Positions 8,638 to 15,951 of a stretch of DNA of 64,000 nt are shown here, in pieces; the stretch's first letter is position 1; the number at the start of each line of letters is the position of its first letter. Source of the DNA: Palleniella muris (GTDB lineage Bacteria; Bacteroidota; Bacteroidia; Bacteroidales; Bacteroidaceae). The position numbers and the translations under genes are program-made. The notes beneath the pieces are model-generated. The model was not told where the DNA came from, searched no databases, and was given only the letters and a program-made list of their open reading frames with translations. Location of the stretch: contig NZ_SRZC01000004.1 in assembly GCF_004792655.1 (NCBI RefSeq), positions 62,001 through 126,000 on the forward strand, given 5' to 3'.

Positions 8638-11169
8638 TTAATCCTCGCCGCCTCCGCCGTATGAGCCGGTGGCATCGTCATCATTATCCTGACGATGGTC
8701 CATTCCCGGTTTCTTCTTGGCATTGTTGTGGCCGAAAGACCATGTGACGGTGAGATTGAACTTGCGAGCGTGTCTCCAGTTCTCGCTGTATTGCTGGAAT
8801 GTGTCGCTTTCGGTGACACTCTTCCTGCGGCGTGAGTCAAGCAAGTCGCGGCAGTTCAGCGCAACGGTGAGCTTCTTGTCCATGAAACTCTTGCGTATGC
8901 CGAGGTCTATGCCGTAGCCCGGTTTTCTGTAACCTTGCGTGATGACTCTGCGTGAGCGGTAGTTGCCCTTCACCTGCACAGAGAAGTCCCATGGCAGGAT
9001 TACGCTTGCCTGTATTCTCGCGTTCCATGAGAAACGGCTGTCACTTTCTCCCGTAACGTGTACAGTCTTGCCCATGAGCGGGTCAAGGAGCTCATAGTCA
9101 AATCCGTCAAGCTTGTAGTAGAATGCGCTTGCGGTGGTCGTGAGGTCGAGGATGCGGAAGAACTTGTTTTTAAGGGTCAGTTCAAGTCCGGAATTTACAC
9201 TCTCGCTGAGGTTCATGCTTGTTGAGAATGTGCGGTTGTCGCCGTCAATCATGTATCTCACGCGCTGTATCACGTCCGTTGTCGGGCGGTAGTATGCCGA
9301 GATGAGGAACGAATGGTTGGTGAATGTCTTCAGATAGTTCAGCTGGAACGAGTTGCTGTACTCAGGTGTGAGTTCCGGATTACCGAAAGAGACACTTGTA
9401 GCGGAACGAGTATCCATGAATGAGTTGAGCTCTCCTCCCCACGGGCGGCGCAGACGGCGTGTCACGTTAAGCTGCAGCTGGTCGTTCTCCGTGAACTGGT
9501 AGGAGAGGAAGAGGCTTGGGAACAGTTTGAAGAAATCCTTGTTGTAAGCCGGATTCTTCTCCTTTCCGAGGAACTCCTGACCGTAGTCGTAGCTCTCTGT
9601 GTGCACTTTCCAATATTCGCCTCGCAGACCTGCCATAACGCCGAACTTGCCGAACTTCATCGTTGCTGTGGCATAAAGCGAGTGGGTGTCCATATTGTAC
9701 TTGAACCTGTTGTAGAAAGCCTCGTCGATGACAGCGTCCGTACCGTCGTAATTGTCTGAGCTCCAAGACTCTTGCGGTGTGTTCTCGCGGCTGAACATTG
9801 CGTTGTAGCCCGCCTGAAGCATGAACTTTTCAGAGATAGGGTTCTCATAGTCAAGCTTCACGTCGGTATGGTTTGAGCGGACAAACATCGGGCGATACTG
9901 ATAGCTTTCCTTGTCATCGTCGCCATTGTCATAGACTGTTCGGTCCTGATACCAGTTGTCATTGTCAGCGTCCCATGAGCCACGGCTTATGTTGAAGTCA
10001 AGATAATGCCTGTCGGTGAAATTATGACGGTAGCCGAACTCATAATGGAGCATGTCCATTTTTCCCCTTCCTGTTGTCTGGCGGGTAAGGATATGAGTCT
10101 GTACAGGCGCAAGTTTGTTTGCTCCTGTGTATGTACCATAATAATAAGGTGTGTTGGAACTGCTGTTGTTGCCTCCGTGCATAAGCATTCCGCCGATGGT
10201 GAAATCATCCTTCGCAGTGGCGTGGAATGTTACTCCGGCACGTGTGAAGAGGTTGTTTCCGCGACGGTTGGAGATTGTGCGTGAATTCTGGTACGATGCC
10301 AAAGCCCCATTATTGAAGATGTCCTGCTCAGAGACAGAGCCACTCTCGTCCTCATGGTGGCGGTAGCCGATGCTTGCGTAAGCGTCAATCCACTTTGAGT
10401 TCATGTTTATGTTGACACTCGTGTTGGCACCGCCTGCTGTGTTTCCACCCGCCTGCACCGAGCCATAGTAGCCTGCTTTGCGGTCGCGCTTAAGGATGAT
10501 GTTGATGATTCCCGAGCTTCCTTCCGCCGAGAACTTCGCCGAAGGGTTGTCGATGACCTCGATACGGTCGATGCTTTCAGCAGGAATCTGCTGAAGTATC
10601 GTGCCACGGTTGTCGGAAGTCAGTCCGCTGCTCTTGCCGTTAATCCACACCTCCACACTTGTACTGCCACGAAGAGAGATGTTTCCGTCCTGGTCAACCT
10701 CCACGGAAGGGATGTTCTCCAATGCCTCGGACGCACTCGCACCGACATTGGCAAGGTCGTTGGAGACATCGTATGACTTGCGGTCCACCTCCAGTTTGAC
10801 GGCAGACTTCTGTCCTACGACCGTCACTTCTCCAATCTGGTGGGCATCCTCAAAGAAGAGAATCTTGCCCATATAGACTATCGGCTTCTCCTTCTTGATA
10901 GTCACAGACTTTGTCACTGTCTTGTAACCGACGAATGAAATCTGCACGTCATACGTTCCAAACTGCAGTCCTGAGAGTTCAAAACGTCCTTCCATGTCCG
11001 TCAGACCGCCTTTGACAACAGCAGTCTGCCCCGGTTTCGTTATCTTGATGTTTACATACGACAGGGCTTCTCCTGACGAATCCTCTACTACGGTACCTTT
11101 TACCGTTCCTTGCGCAGCCATCACAATGGCGCATAGACATAAAAAAATAAGTGTTGTAAATCGTTGCAT
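8638..11169 (-). CDS. TonB-dependent outer-membrane beta-barrel protein (OMP_b-brl_3 type)
   Basis: The 843-residue protein has a signal peptide (about 1-19), then a carboxypeptidase-regulatory-like domain (VKGTVVEDSSGEALSYVNIK). A TonB plug follows (GEVTVVGQKSAVKLEVDRK, ALENIPSVEVDQDGNISLRG), then a barrel of the outer-membrane beta-barrel family 3. It differs from SusC in being shorter and standing alone without a SusD partner. Members import or sense peptides, iron complexes or small ligands; the substrate cannot be read here. Oddly, after the last barrel strand (LTVTWSFGH) it carries an about 30-residue hydrophilic, Asp- and Gly-rich tail rather than ending in an aromatic residue. That might reflect surface exposure or an altered assembly signal. 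A TAATTTTG box lies at 11216-11223. Confidence 0.85.
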   Translation of the reverse strand: MQRFTTLIFLCLCAIVMAAQGTVKGTVVEDSSGEALSYVNIKITKPGQTAVVKGGLTDMEGRFELSGLQFGTYDVQISFVGYKTVTKSVTIKKEKPIVYMGKILFFEDAHQIGEVTVVGQKSAVKLEVDRKSYDVSNDLANVGASASEALENIPSVEVDQDGNISLRGSTSVEVWINGKSSGLTSDNRGTILQQIPAESIDRIEVIDNPSAKFSAEGSSGIINIILKRDRKAGYYGSVQAGGNTAGGANTSVNINMNSKWIDAYASIGYRHHEDESGSVSEQDIFNNGALASYQNSRTISNRRGNNLFTRAGVTFHATAKDDFTIGGMLMHGGNNSSSNTPYYYGTYTGANKLAPVQTHILTRQTTGRGKMDMLHYEFGYRHNFTDRHYLDFNISRGSWDADNDNWYQDRTVYDNGDDDKESYQYRPMFVRSNHTDVKLDYENPISEKFMLQAGYNAMFSRENTPQESWSSDNYDGTDAVIDEAFYNRFKYNMDTHSLYATATMKFGKFGVMAGLRGEYWKVHTESYDYGQEFLGKEKNPAYNKDFFKLFPSLFLSYQFTENDQLQLNVTRRLRRPWGGELNSFMDTRSATSVSFGNPELTPEYSNSFQLNYLKTFTNHSFLISAYYRPTTDVIQRVRYMIDGDNRTFSTSMNLSESVNSGLELTLKNKFFRILDLTTTASAFYYKLDGFDYELLDPLMGKTVHVTGESDSRFSWNARIQASVILPWDFSVQVKGNYRSRRVITQGYRKPGYGIDLGIRKSFMDKKLTVALNCRDLLDSRRRKSVTESDTFQQYSENWRHARKFNLTVTWSFGHNNAKKKPGMDHRQDNDDDATGSYGGGGED

Positions 11170-11215
11170 ACTTTGTTAGATGCTTTCTGACATTAAAAGT
11201 TTATTTTCCGGAGTG

Positions 11216-11223
11216 CAAAATTA
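11216..11223 (-). promoter_or_regulatory. -7 box (TAATTTTG) of the TonB-dependent barrel gene
   Basis: TAATTTTG on minus, 46 bases upstream of the ATG at 11169. The -33 region is T-rich without a clear TTTG. Confidence 0.45.
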
Positions 11224-11360
11224 CTAAAAATCTCTGAAAAAATGTCAGTGGAACAGGATATTTTCATGGAATCATGTGCTTTTTCACAGTCATACAGATA
11301 CAGCCTGTGTGTGGTTGTATCCGGACAATAGTGATGAAAATGAAAGAATGGGTAAGCTAT

Positions 11361-11403
11361 AAAATTTGGCAGTGTCGTAAGCATAACGACACTGCCAAAT
11401 TTT
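11361..11403. terminator. 18-bp perfect hairpin downstream of the M48 protease gene
   Basis: AAAATTTGGCAGTGTCGT (11361-11378) is perfectly complementary to 11386-11403 with a 7-base loop. It stands 33 bases beyond the stop of the minus-strand protease gene, consistent with a strong terminator separating it from the TonB-dependent barrel gene. Confidence 0.8.
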
Positions 11404-11436
11404 GTTTTCTTTATTGAAATGATTCCTGAGAAATTC

Positions 11437-12243
11437 TTATTTCTTTGTGTTCTCAGGCTTTGCGATGCCTTCTGATGTGGCACGCTCTTCCATGCGCTTG
11501 ATACGCATTTCAAGGTCAGGGTGAGTGGAGAACAGCTGGTTGATTTTGCTGTCTTTCTTTGCTCCTGCTTCCTCCTGCATCTGCTTCAGACGGCGGAAAG
11601 AGTAAGCCATTGACCAAGGATTCTTGCCGGCTTTCTTAAGGAACTCATAGCCATAGTCATCGGCAGCCTTCTCCTGCTTCTGTGAATATGTGGAGTTGAC
11701 AAGAGCCTCGCCAAGCGAACCAAGCTGTGATTCTGTGAGGGCTGCTGCCGTGCCGTTGCTTGAGGAGATGCCGTCCTTGAGTGCGGAGGTGAGCAATGCT
11801 GTGCGGAATCCCTTCTTTGAGTCGCGGTGTGCAACATGACCTACCTCGTGGCCGATAACTCCGAGGAGCTCTTCGTCGGTCATGATGTCCATGAGTGATG
11901 AGAACACGCGGACACTGCCGTCGGCACATGCGAAGGCATTGACATCGATGACATAGTAGACCTTGAAGTTAAGAGGTATGCCGTCAGCATCCTTCAGACC
12001 TTCGGTGAGCTTGTTCAGACGGATGGTGTAAGGGTCGTTGGCGTCACACACCTTGTTGTGAGTGTCCATCCAGTCGATGTACTCCTTGACATAAGCAGCC
12101 ATCTGTGCGTCAGAGAGTGTGGCAGCCTGAGCAACCTTTGCTGCACCGCCGATGGCTTTCTTAAGGTTGAATTGCGCCATTGCCGGCGTTGCAAGCGCTG
12201 TGCAGAATACTGCCATGGCGCATTTCATTACAAGTTTCTTCAT
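11437..12243 (-). CDS. M48-family zinc metalloprotease, exported
   Basis: The protein is 268 residues with a signal peptide of about 23 residues (cleavage near AMAQ). It has the zinc motif HEVGH at residues 132-136 inside VIGHEVGHVAHRDSKKG. The third zinc ligand is expected at Glu191 in EKAADDYGYEFL. This is the catalytic core of periplasmic M48 peptidases of the YcaL/LoiP/BepA group, without BepA's TPR domain. These remove misfolded outer-membrane proteins or act as housekeeping endopeptidases. It is an isolated gene with its own -7 box (TATCTTTG at 12284-12291) and terminator. The call is firm; the substrate is unknown. Confidence 0.9.
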   Translation of the reverse strand: MKKLVMKCAMAVFCTALATPAMAQFNLKKAIGGAAKVAQAATLSDAQMAAYVKEYIDWMDTHNKVCDANDPYTIRLNKLTEGLKDADGIPLNFKVYYVIDVNAFACADGSVRVFSSLMDIMTDEELLGVIGHEVGHVAHRDSKKGFRTALLTSALKDGISSSNGTAAALTESQLGSLGEALVNSTYSQKQEKAADDYGYEFLKKAGKNPWSMAYSFRRLKQMQEEAGAKKDSKINQLFSTHPDLEMRIKRMEERATSEGIAKPENTKK

Positions 12244-12283
12244 TTTTATTCCTTAATTTTATTCAGGTTTATAAAGTGTGATG

Positions 12284-12334
12284 CAAAGATAATGCAAACC
12301 GAGTGCAAATTCAATGCAAACCGAGTGCAGTTGA
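12284..12334 (-). promoter_or_regulatory. Promoter region of the M48 gene with a duplicated TTTG-containing motif
   Basis: On minus, TATCTTTG (12291-12284) is the -7 box. Directly upstream, a segment reading TTTGCACTCGGTTTGCAT on minus occurs once complete and once nearly complete, so TTTG recurs four times within about 35 bases. From memory, similar TTTGCACTCGGTTTGCAT stretches occur upstream of many Prevotella genes. That may reflect a common upstream promoter element, but I cannot verify it here. Confidence 0.5.
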
Positions 12335-12504
12335 GCTTGCTCTGAATTGCCGAGGTGCCGCTTATCTTCTGCAAAGGTAATGTTTTTTCTTTGATTATGG
12401 TATTAAATCAGGGAATTATTTTAATTTGTGTATAAAAATAACGGTAATCATGGGGTGACATTAAATAAGTGTATAGATTTTTCAGTGGATTATGGATTTT
12501 TTTG

Positions 12505-12512
12505 TAATTTTG
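12505..12512 (+). promoter_or_regulatory. -7 box (TAATTTTG) deciding the start of the 12539 gene
   Basis: TAATTTTG at 12505-12512 places transcription start near 12519. The frame is open from 12428, but the first usable ATG downstream of the box is at 12539, which I therefore chose. Confidence 0.5.
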
Positions 12513-12538
12513 TAAAGGATTTGGATAAACTGCTTATT

Positions 12539-13078
12539 ATGAAGAAAAACATGATTTACGTATTTCGTGCCACGGTGATGTGCATCGTTTTGTTCTTGGG
12601 CGTTTTAGGGTATGTTTATTATGAGAAGACGCTGGTGGAGTGGTGGACACCGGTGGTTTTTGCTCTTTTTGTCACAGTGGCGACACTCCCGTTGCTTGGT
12701 CGTCATTGGTCATGGCTTGTCGGTAAGGACAAGACTTTTGGTTTCCTGTGCCACATATTTGTAATGGACTGTATGGCTTATTTCTCATTCTTAGGAGGGA
12801 ATTGGTTTCTTGCCGATGAGAGCACTGTGCATAAGGAGGAGGTGACGGTAGAGGAGAAAAAGCATAATGAGCGCACCACAGGTCATAGGGTGGGACGGCG
12901 TTATTACCGTTCCGGTCGGAAGTCGCACAGTTACTATCTGACGGTGCGCCTTGCGGACGGAAGCCTGAAAGAAATGCCGGTGACACTGAAGCGCTACAAC
13001 CGTGTGCGCACAGGAAGTACCATTACTATAAGTCTGCAGGAAGGTGCCTTTGGATTCATGGTGATAAAGGGGAAATAG
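12539..13078 (+). CDS. Small membrane protein of unknown function
   Basis: The 179-residue protein has two hydrophobic segments near the N-terminus (MIYVFRATVMCIVLFLGVLG, and WWTPVVFALFVTVATLPLLG). A third follows around CHIFVMDCMAYFSFLGG. The rest is a basic C-terminal domain containing HRVGRRYYRSGRKSHSYYL and a beta-rich end (GSTITISLQEGAFGFMVI). The C-terminal part reads like a small beta domain facing one side of the membrane. I do not recognise a named family. It is monocistronic and is followed by the inverted-repeat element at 13253-13605. The start is supported by the -7 box at 12505; the longer frame from 12428 would begin upstream of that promoter. Confidence 0.6.
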   Translation: MKKNMIYVFRATVMCIVLFLGVLGYVYYEKTLVEWWTPVVFALFVTVATLPLLGRHWSWLVGKDKTFGFLCHIFVMDCMAYFSFLGGNWFLADESTVHKEEVTVEEKKHNERTTGHRVGRRYYRSGRKSHSYYLTVRLADGSLKEMPVTLKRYNRVRTGSTITISLQEGAFGFMVIKGK

Positions 13079-13252
13079 AGGCTATGTAAAGCAAGTTGGG
13101 TGATACTTATGTACCTTGGGTCGTGCAAATTTACGTATAATATGCACTTTTTTTTGGTGCATATCTGTTGCTTTTGATGCAAATACAGGAACAATTATAG
13201 TCAAACAAAATTGATTTGTGAAACCACTCATGCCTTATTGTCAACATCTCTG

Positions 13253-13605
13253 TGCAAAGTGTGGCGGAGCCACAACCCTTACGGGAAACGTCCCCGATAA
13301 GCCAAACGAGCAGAGCGAAACTTGTTTCAGCTATGCCGTGGCGAGGGGAGGTAGAGCGAAGCTCAACCACCTCCGGCTTTAGCGATGGGGACTGTAAAGC
13401 AACTCAAACGCTGTGTGGTGGAACCACACTCCTTCATGCCGGACACACAGACGGCACGCTCCTCAACAATCCACTTTCATACGCTTGTGCGAAGATGAAC
13501 CATAAAAGAGTGTGGCACTGCCACACGTTATGTATGGACTATTCCCTACCTGCAGGGCTGAAGCCCGCAGTTACCGTAAGGGTTGTGGCTCCGCCACACT
13601 TTGCA
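13253..13605. repeat. MITE-like element with perfect 32-bp terminal inverted repeats and nested hairpins
   Basis: Positions 13253-13284 and 13574-13605 are perfect inverted copies of 32 bp. Each arm itself contains the hairpin TGTGGCGGAGCCACA. Inside are further hairpins: GTGTGGTGGAACCACAC, GTGTGGCACTGCCACAC, CTGCAGGGCTGAAGCCCGCAG, and a nested pair around GGAGGT/ACCTCC within GTCCCCG/GGGGAC. No open frame across it looks like a protein and no transposase is present. Terminal repeats plus internal REP-like palindromes suggest a non-autonomous mobile element or BIME-like cluster. No clear target-site duplication was seen. Confidence 0.75.
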
Positions 13606-13927
13606 TGGCAGCGTTTACTGTAGAACATGGAAATTATACAAAAACGCAATCATTGGGTAATAGGAAAACCATGAGCAATGCACTTGCATATTTTCGCAAA
13701 TGTATTCTGTCTTACTGCAAGAGTTCCGGCAAGAAAAAATGGTAAAAAATGCGTAATGGTTGTATGGAAATGCCAAACTTTTGTCTATCGCCCATAATAT
13801 TGCCATGATGATGCGCGAGTCAGTTGTTGGAGCAGGTTATGGACCGATTCCAATGACCTTGCCTATTGCAAGTTTGAACGAAATGTATCTTGTTGAACAT
13901 CAAAGACTAATAGAGGGCGTGATAAAA

Positions 13928-14022
13928 GGTAACGATTCACCATGCAAATCGTTACCTTTGACCCGGTCAAGCGTTACCTTTTACATGGTGAATCGTTACC
14001 TTTCGTAATATACAAAGTTACT
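13928..14022. repeat. Phased GGTNACC array, copy 2 (four units plus a weak fifth)
   Basis: GGTAACG (13928) and CGTTACC (13950, 13972, 13994) have centres at 13931, 13953, 13975 and 13997, exactly 22 bp apart. A degenerate fifth unit, AGTTACT, fits the same register at 14016-14022. The array ends about 110 bp upstream of the GH43 promoter. The surrounding 13606-14284 stretch has no gene I can support. Confidence 0.75.
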
Positions 14023-14104
14023 TGCATTTTTGGAATAGTGGTTTTGCAAACTTTGTTTTACAAAAAAGATGAGAGATACAACAGTTACAGTAAAACGTAA
14101 TTAT

Positions 14105-14138
14105 TTTGCGATTATTTCAGAAAAAATTATTACCTTTG
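14105..14138 (+). promoter_or_regulatory. Promoter of the GH43 gene
   Basis: TTTG (14105-14108) and TACCTTTG (14131-14138), separated by 22 bases, nearly match the TTTG-N19-21-TAnnTTTG consensus. The inferred leader is about 170 bases. Confidence 0.6.
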
Positions 14139-14317
14139 CAAAATACGTTTACAATCATCTCTCAGGGAATTTCCGCATAAGGATGCCTCCTTTTAATGAT
14201 TGTCAATCATATACAAGACTATATTATAATAAATAAAAGACCATAACTATTCTTGATAAGTCTTGTTGTTTCAGTATTCTCTGAATGGCAATAAACTTTT
14301 CAATGAGTAAATTCCGC

Positions 14318-15382
14318 ATGAAGATGAATATATCACATATACTTTTGGGAGCAGCTATGTTGATTGCTGCTCCTATGGCAAACGAGGGAAGCCATGCCAA
14401 GGCACAAGACAAGAATGGCAGTCAACCTGTCATCTTGGAAACCCCTGCCGTTCATGACCCTGTAATGGCTTACGAGGGTGGCAAGTATTATCTCTTTTGC
14501 ACAGGTCATGGAATTACACAGATGACTTCCAATGACCTCAATCACTGGACAATAGATAAGGGTGGTGTGCTTAAGGATAAGGATATTCCGGCTTGGACAC
14601 ACGACAGTGTGCCCGGATTTGAGAACCATATATGGGCACCTGATGTCATCAACTATCGTGGCAAATGGTATCTGGCTTATTCTTGCTCTACCTTTGGCAA
14701 GAACACTTCTGCCATCGGTTTGCTTAGCAACACTTCGCTTGCAGATAAGGACGGTTGGAAAGATGAGGGATGCATCATCGCCTCAAAGGGAAAACGTGAC
14801 AACTGGAATGCCATTGATCCAAACTTCATCATCGACAAGAAAGGTAATCCTTGGATGACATGGGGCTCCTTTTGGGACGGCATACAAATGATACAGCTTG
14901 ACAAGAAGACGCTGCATGTGAAGAAAGGTGCGAAGCCACTGACTATTGCCCGCCGCCATGCTGCGGGAGGAACATCGGCAGAGCCTAACCCCACATCAAA
15001 GTATGCGGGTGTCAACGCTGTAGAGGCACCTTTCATCATGAAGCATGGCGATTATTACTATCTCTTCGTTAGCTGGGACTATTGTTGCCGGGGCATCAAA
15101 AGCAATTATCGGGTAGTCGTAGGCAGAAGCAAGAATGTCTGCGGTCCTTATCTTGACAAGGAGGGCAAGGACATGCGTGAAGGTGGTGGCAATCTGATAC
15201 TCGAAGGTGACAAGAATGAATATGAGGCGTTGGGGCACTGTGCGGCATATCATCAGCCTGAACTTTCTGCCGACCTGTTCATCTGTCATGGCTATAGTGT
15301 GGAAAAAAGCGGGATGCCTATCCTTGTGAAGAAACGCATCAACTGGACAGCTGATGGCTGGTTGACACTGACTCCATGGTAA
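14318..15382 (+). CDS. Glycoside hydrolase family 43 (arabinan endo-1,5-alpha-L-arabinosidase-like), exported
   Basis: The enzyme hydrolyses arabinose-containing side chains, probably in the periplasm or at the cell surface. After a signal peptide (MKMNISHILLGAAMLIAAPM and following residues) comes a five-bladed beta-propeller. It has the three GH43 acidic residues in order: Asp in AVHDPVM (general base), Asp in NAIDPNF (pKa modulator) and Glu in NAVEAPF (general acid). HWTIDKGGVL, HIWAPDVINYRGKWYLAYS and GHCAAYHQ are typical of endo-arabinanase-like members. I chose the ATG at 14318 because it begins a clean signal peptide; in-frame ATGs at 14285 and 14303 are possible. It is monocistronic with its own promoter and lies 30 bases before a MITE-like repeat. 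Substrate specificity within GH43 is inferred, not proven. Confidence 0.88.
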   Translation: MKMNISHILLGAAMLIAAPMANEGSHAKAQDKNGSQPVILETPAVHDPVMAYEGGKYYLFCTGHGITQMTSNDLNHWTIDKGGVLKDKDIPAWTHDSVPGFENHIWAPDVINYRGKWYLAYSCSTFGKNTSAIGLLSNTSLADKDGWKDEGCIIASKGKRDNWNAIDPNFIIDKKGNPWMTWGSFWDGIQMIQLDKKTLHVKKGAKPLTIARRHAAGGTSAEPNPTSKYAGVNAVEAPFIMKHGDYYYLFVSWDYCCRGIKSNYRVVVGRSKNVCGPYLDKEGKDMREGGGNLILEGDKNEYEALGHCAAYHQPELSADLFICHGYSVEKSGMPILVKKRINWTADGWLTLTPW

Positions 15383-15412
15383 GAATGATGTTGCTTGATT
15401 ATATTGGCTAAA

Positions 15413-15803
15413 TAACGTGAGTTCGATGAATTTGTAACTATCCTGCAGAATGATAAAAATGCTATCAAAGTACCGTGAAACGGTGACTCTATTCCTAACC
15501 GCCTATGGAGCGTAGCGACATGGGCGGCAACCTCTGTGCATTATCCTGCACCGTAAAACGGTGCCTCATGGTATAAACACACCATAATAATTCGTCAGTG
15601 TGAGGCACCGTCTTACGGTGCTGTCCGGAATCCTGTATTACCCTGCATGCAGCAAGCTGCATACAGGGTTAACGAAGAGCCACCATTTCACGGTGTGTTT
15701 GTAAATGAGGTATTTAGACTTGCTGATTTGCTATCCGATTTTTGTTGGCTTAAAATTCTTGTGATGATCCACACATAATTGTGATTTCGTCGAACTCACG
15801 TTA
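15413..15803. repeat. MITE/BIME-like structured repeat, family B copy 1 (391 bp)
   Basis: The ends are inverted repeats: the left end TAACGTGAGTTCGATGAA matches the complement of the right end GTCGAACTCACGTTA. The interior is a series of hairpins: ACCGTGAAACGGT, CCGCCTATG...CATGGGCGG, GCACCGTAAAACGGTGC, GGCACCGTCTTACGGTGC, an ACCCTG...CAGGGT central stem, and ACCATTTCACGGT. Outer hairpins on the left are complementary to those on the right, so the whole element can also fold as one nested structure. A second copy lies at 47576-47970. No coding frame or transposase is present. Confidence 0.8.
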
Positions 15804-15883
15804 AGTAAGAAACAAGTTGTTCCGTTTGGTTTTACTCCAATCGGTCATTAGGTTTGTAAACCTTGGCACGGAGTCCTGATTAC

Positions 15884-15938
15884 AATTACCGGCACCGGGA
15901 AGATGGGCATTTGGCTTATCTTCCCGGTGCCGGTAATT
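15884..15938. terminator. 21-bp perfect GC-rich hairpin between convergent genes
   Basis: Arms 15884-15904 and 15918-15938 are fully complementary over 21 bp (core ACCGGCACCGGGAAGAT) around a 13-base loop. It sits 13 bases past the stop of the minus-strand CocE-type gene. A separate 14-bp palindrome (AGGTTTGTAAACCT, 15850-15863) lies beside it. Strong terminator, probably bidirectional. Confidence 0.8.
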
Positions 15939-15951
15939 TACGTGCAAAGCA

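Noticed and set aside
13252..13745. Overlapping open frames of 77-123 codons within 13252-13745, most lying across the element at 13253-13605
   Set aside because: They read through palindromic repeat DNA in several frames with no start context or similarity; the DNA structure explains the open frames.
13928..14000. CRISPR-like array
   Set aside because: Units are only 7 conserved bp, spacers are 15 bp, each array has just four units and no cas gene is present. The 22-bp register fits protein binding sites better.
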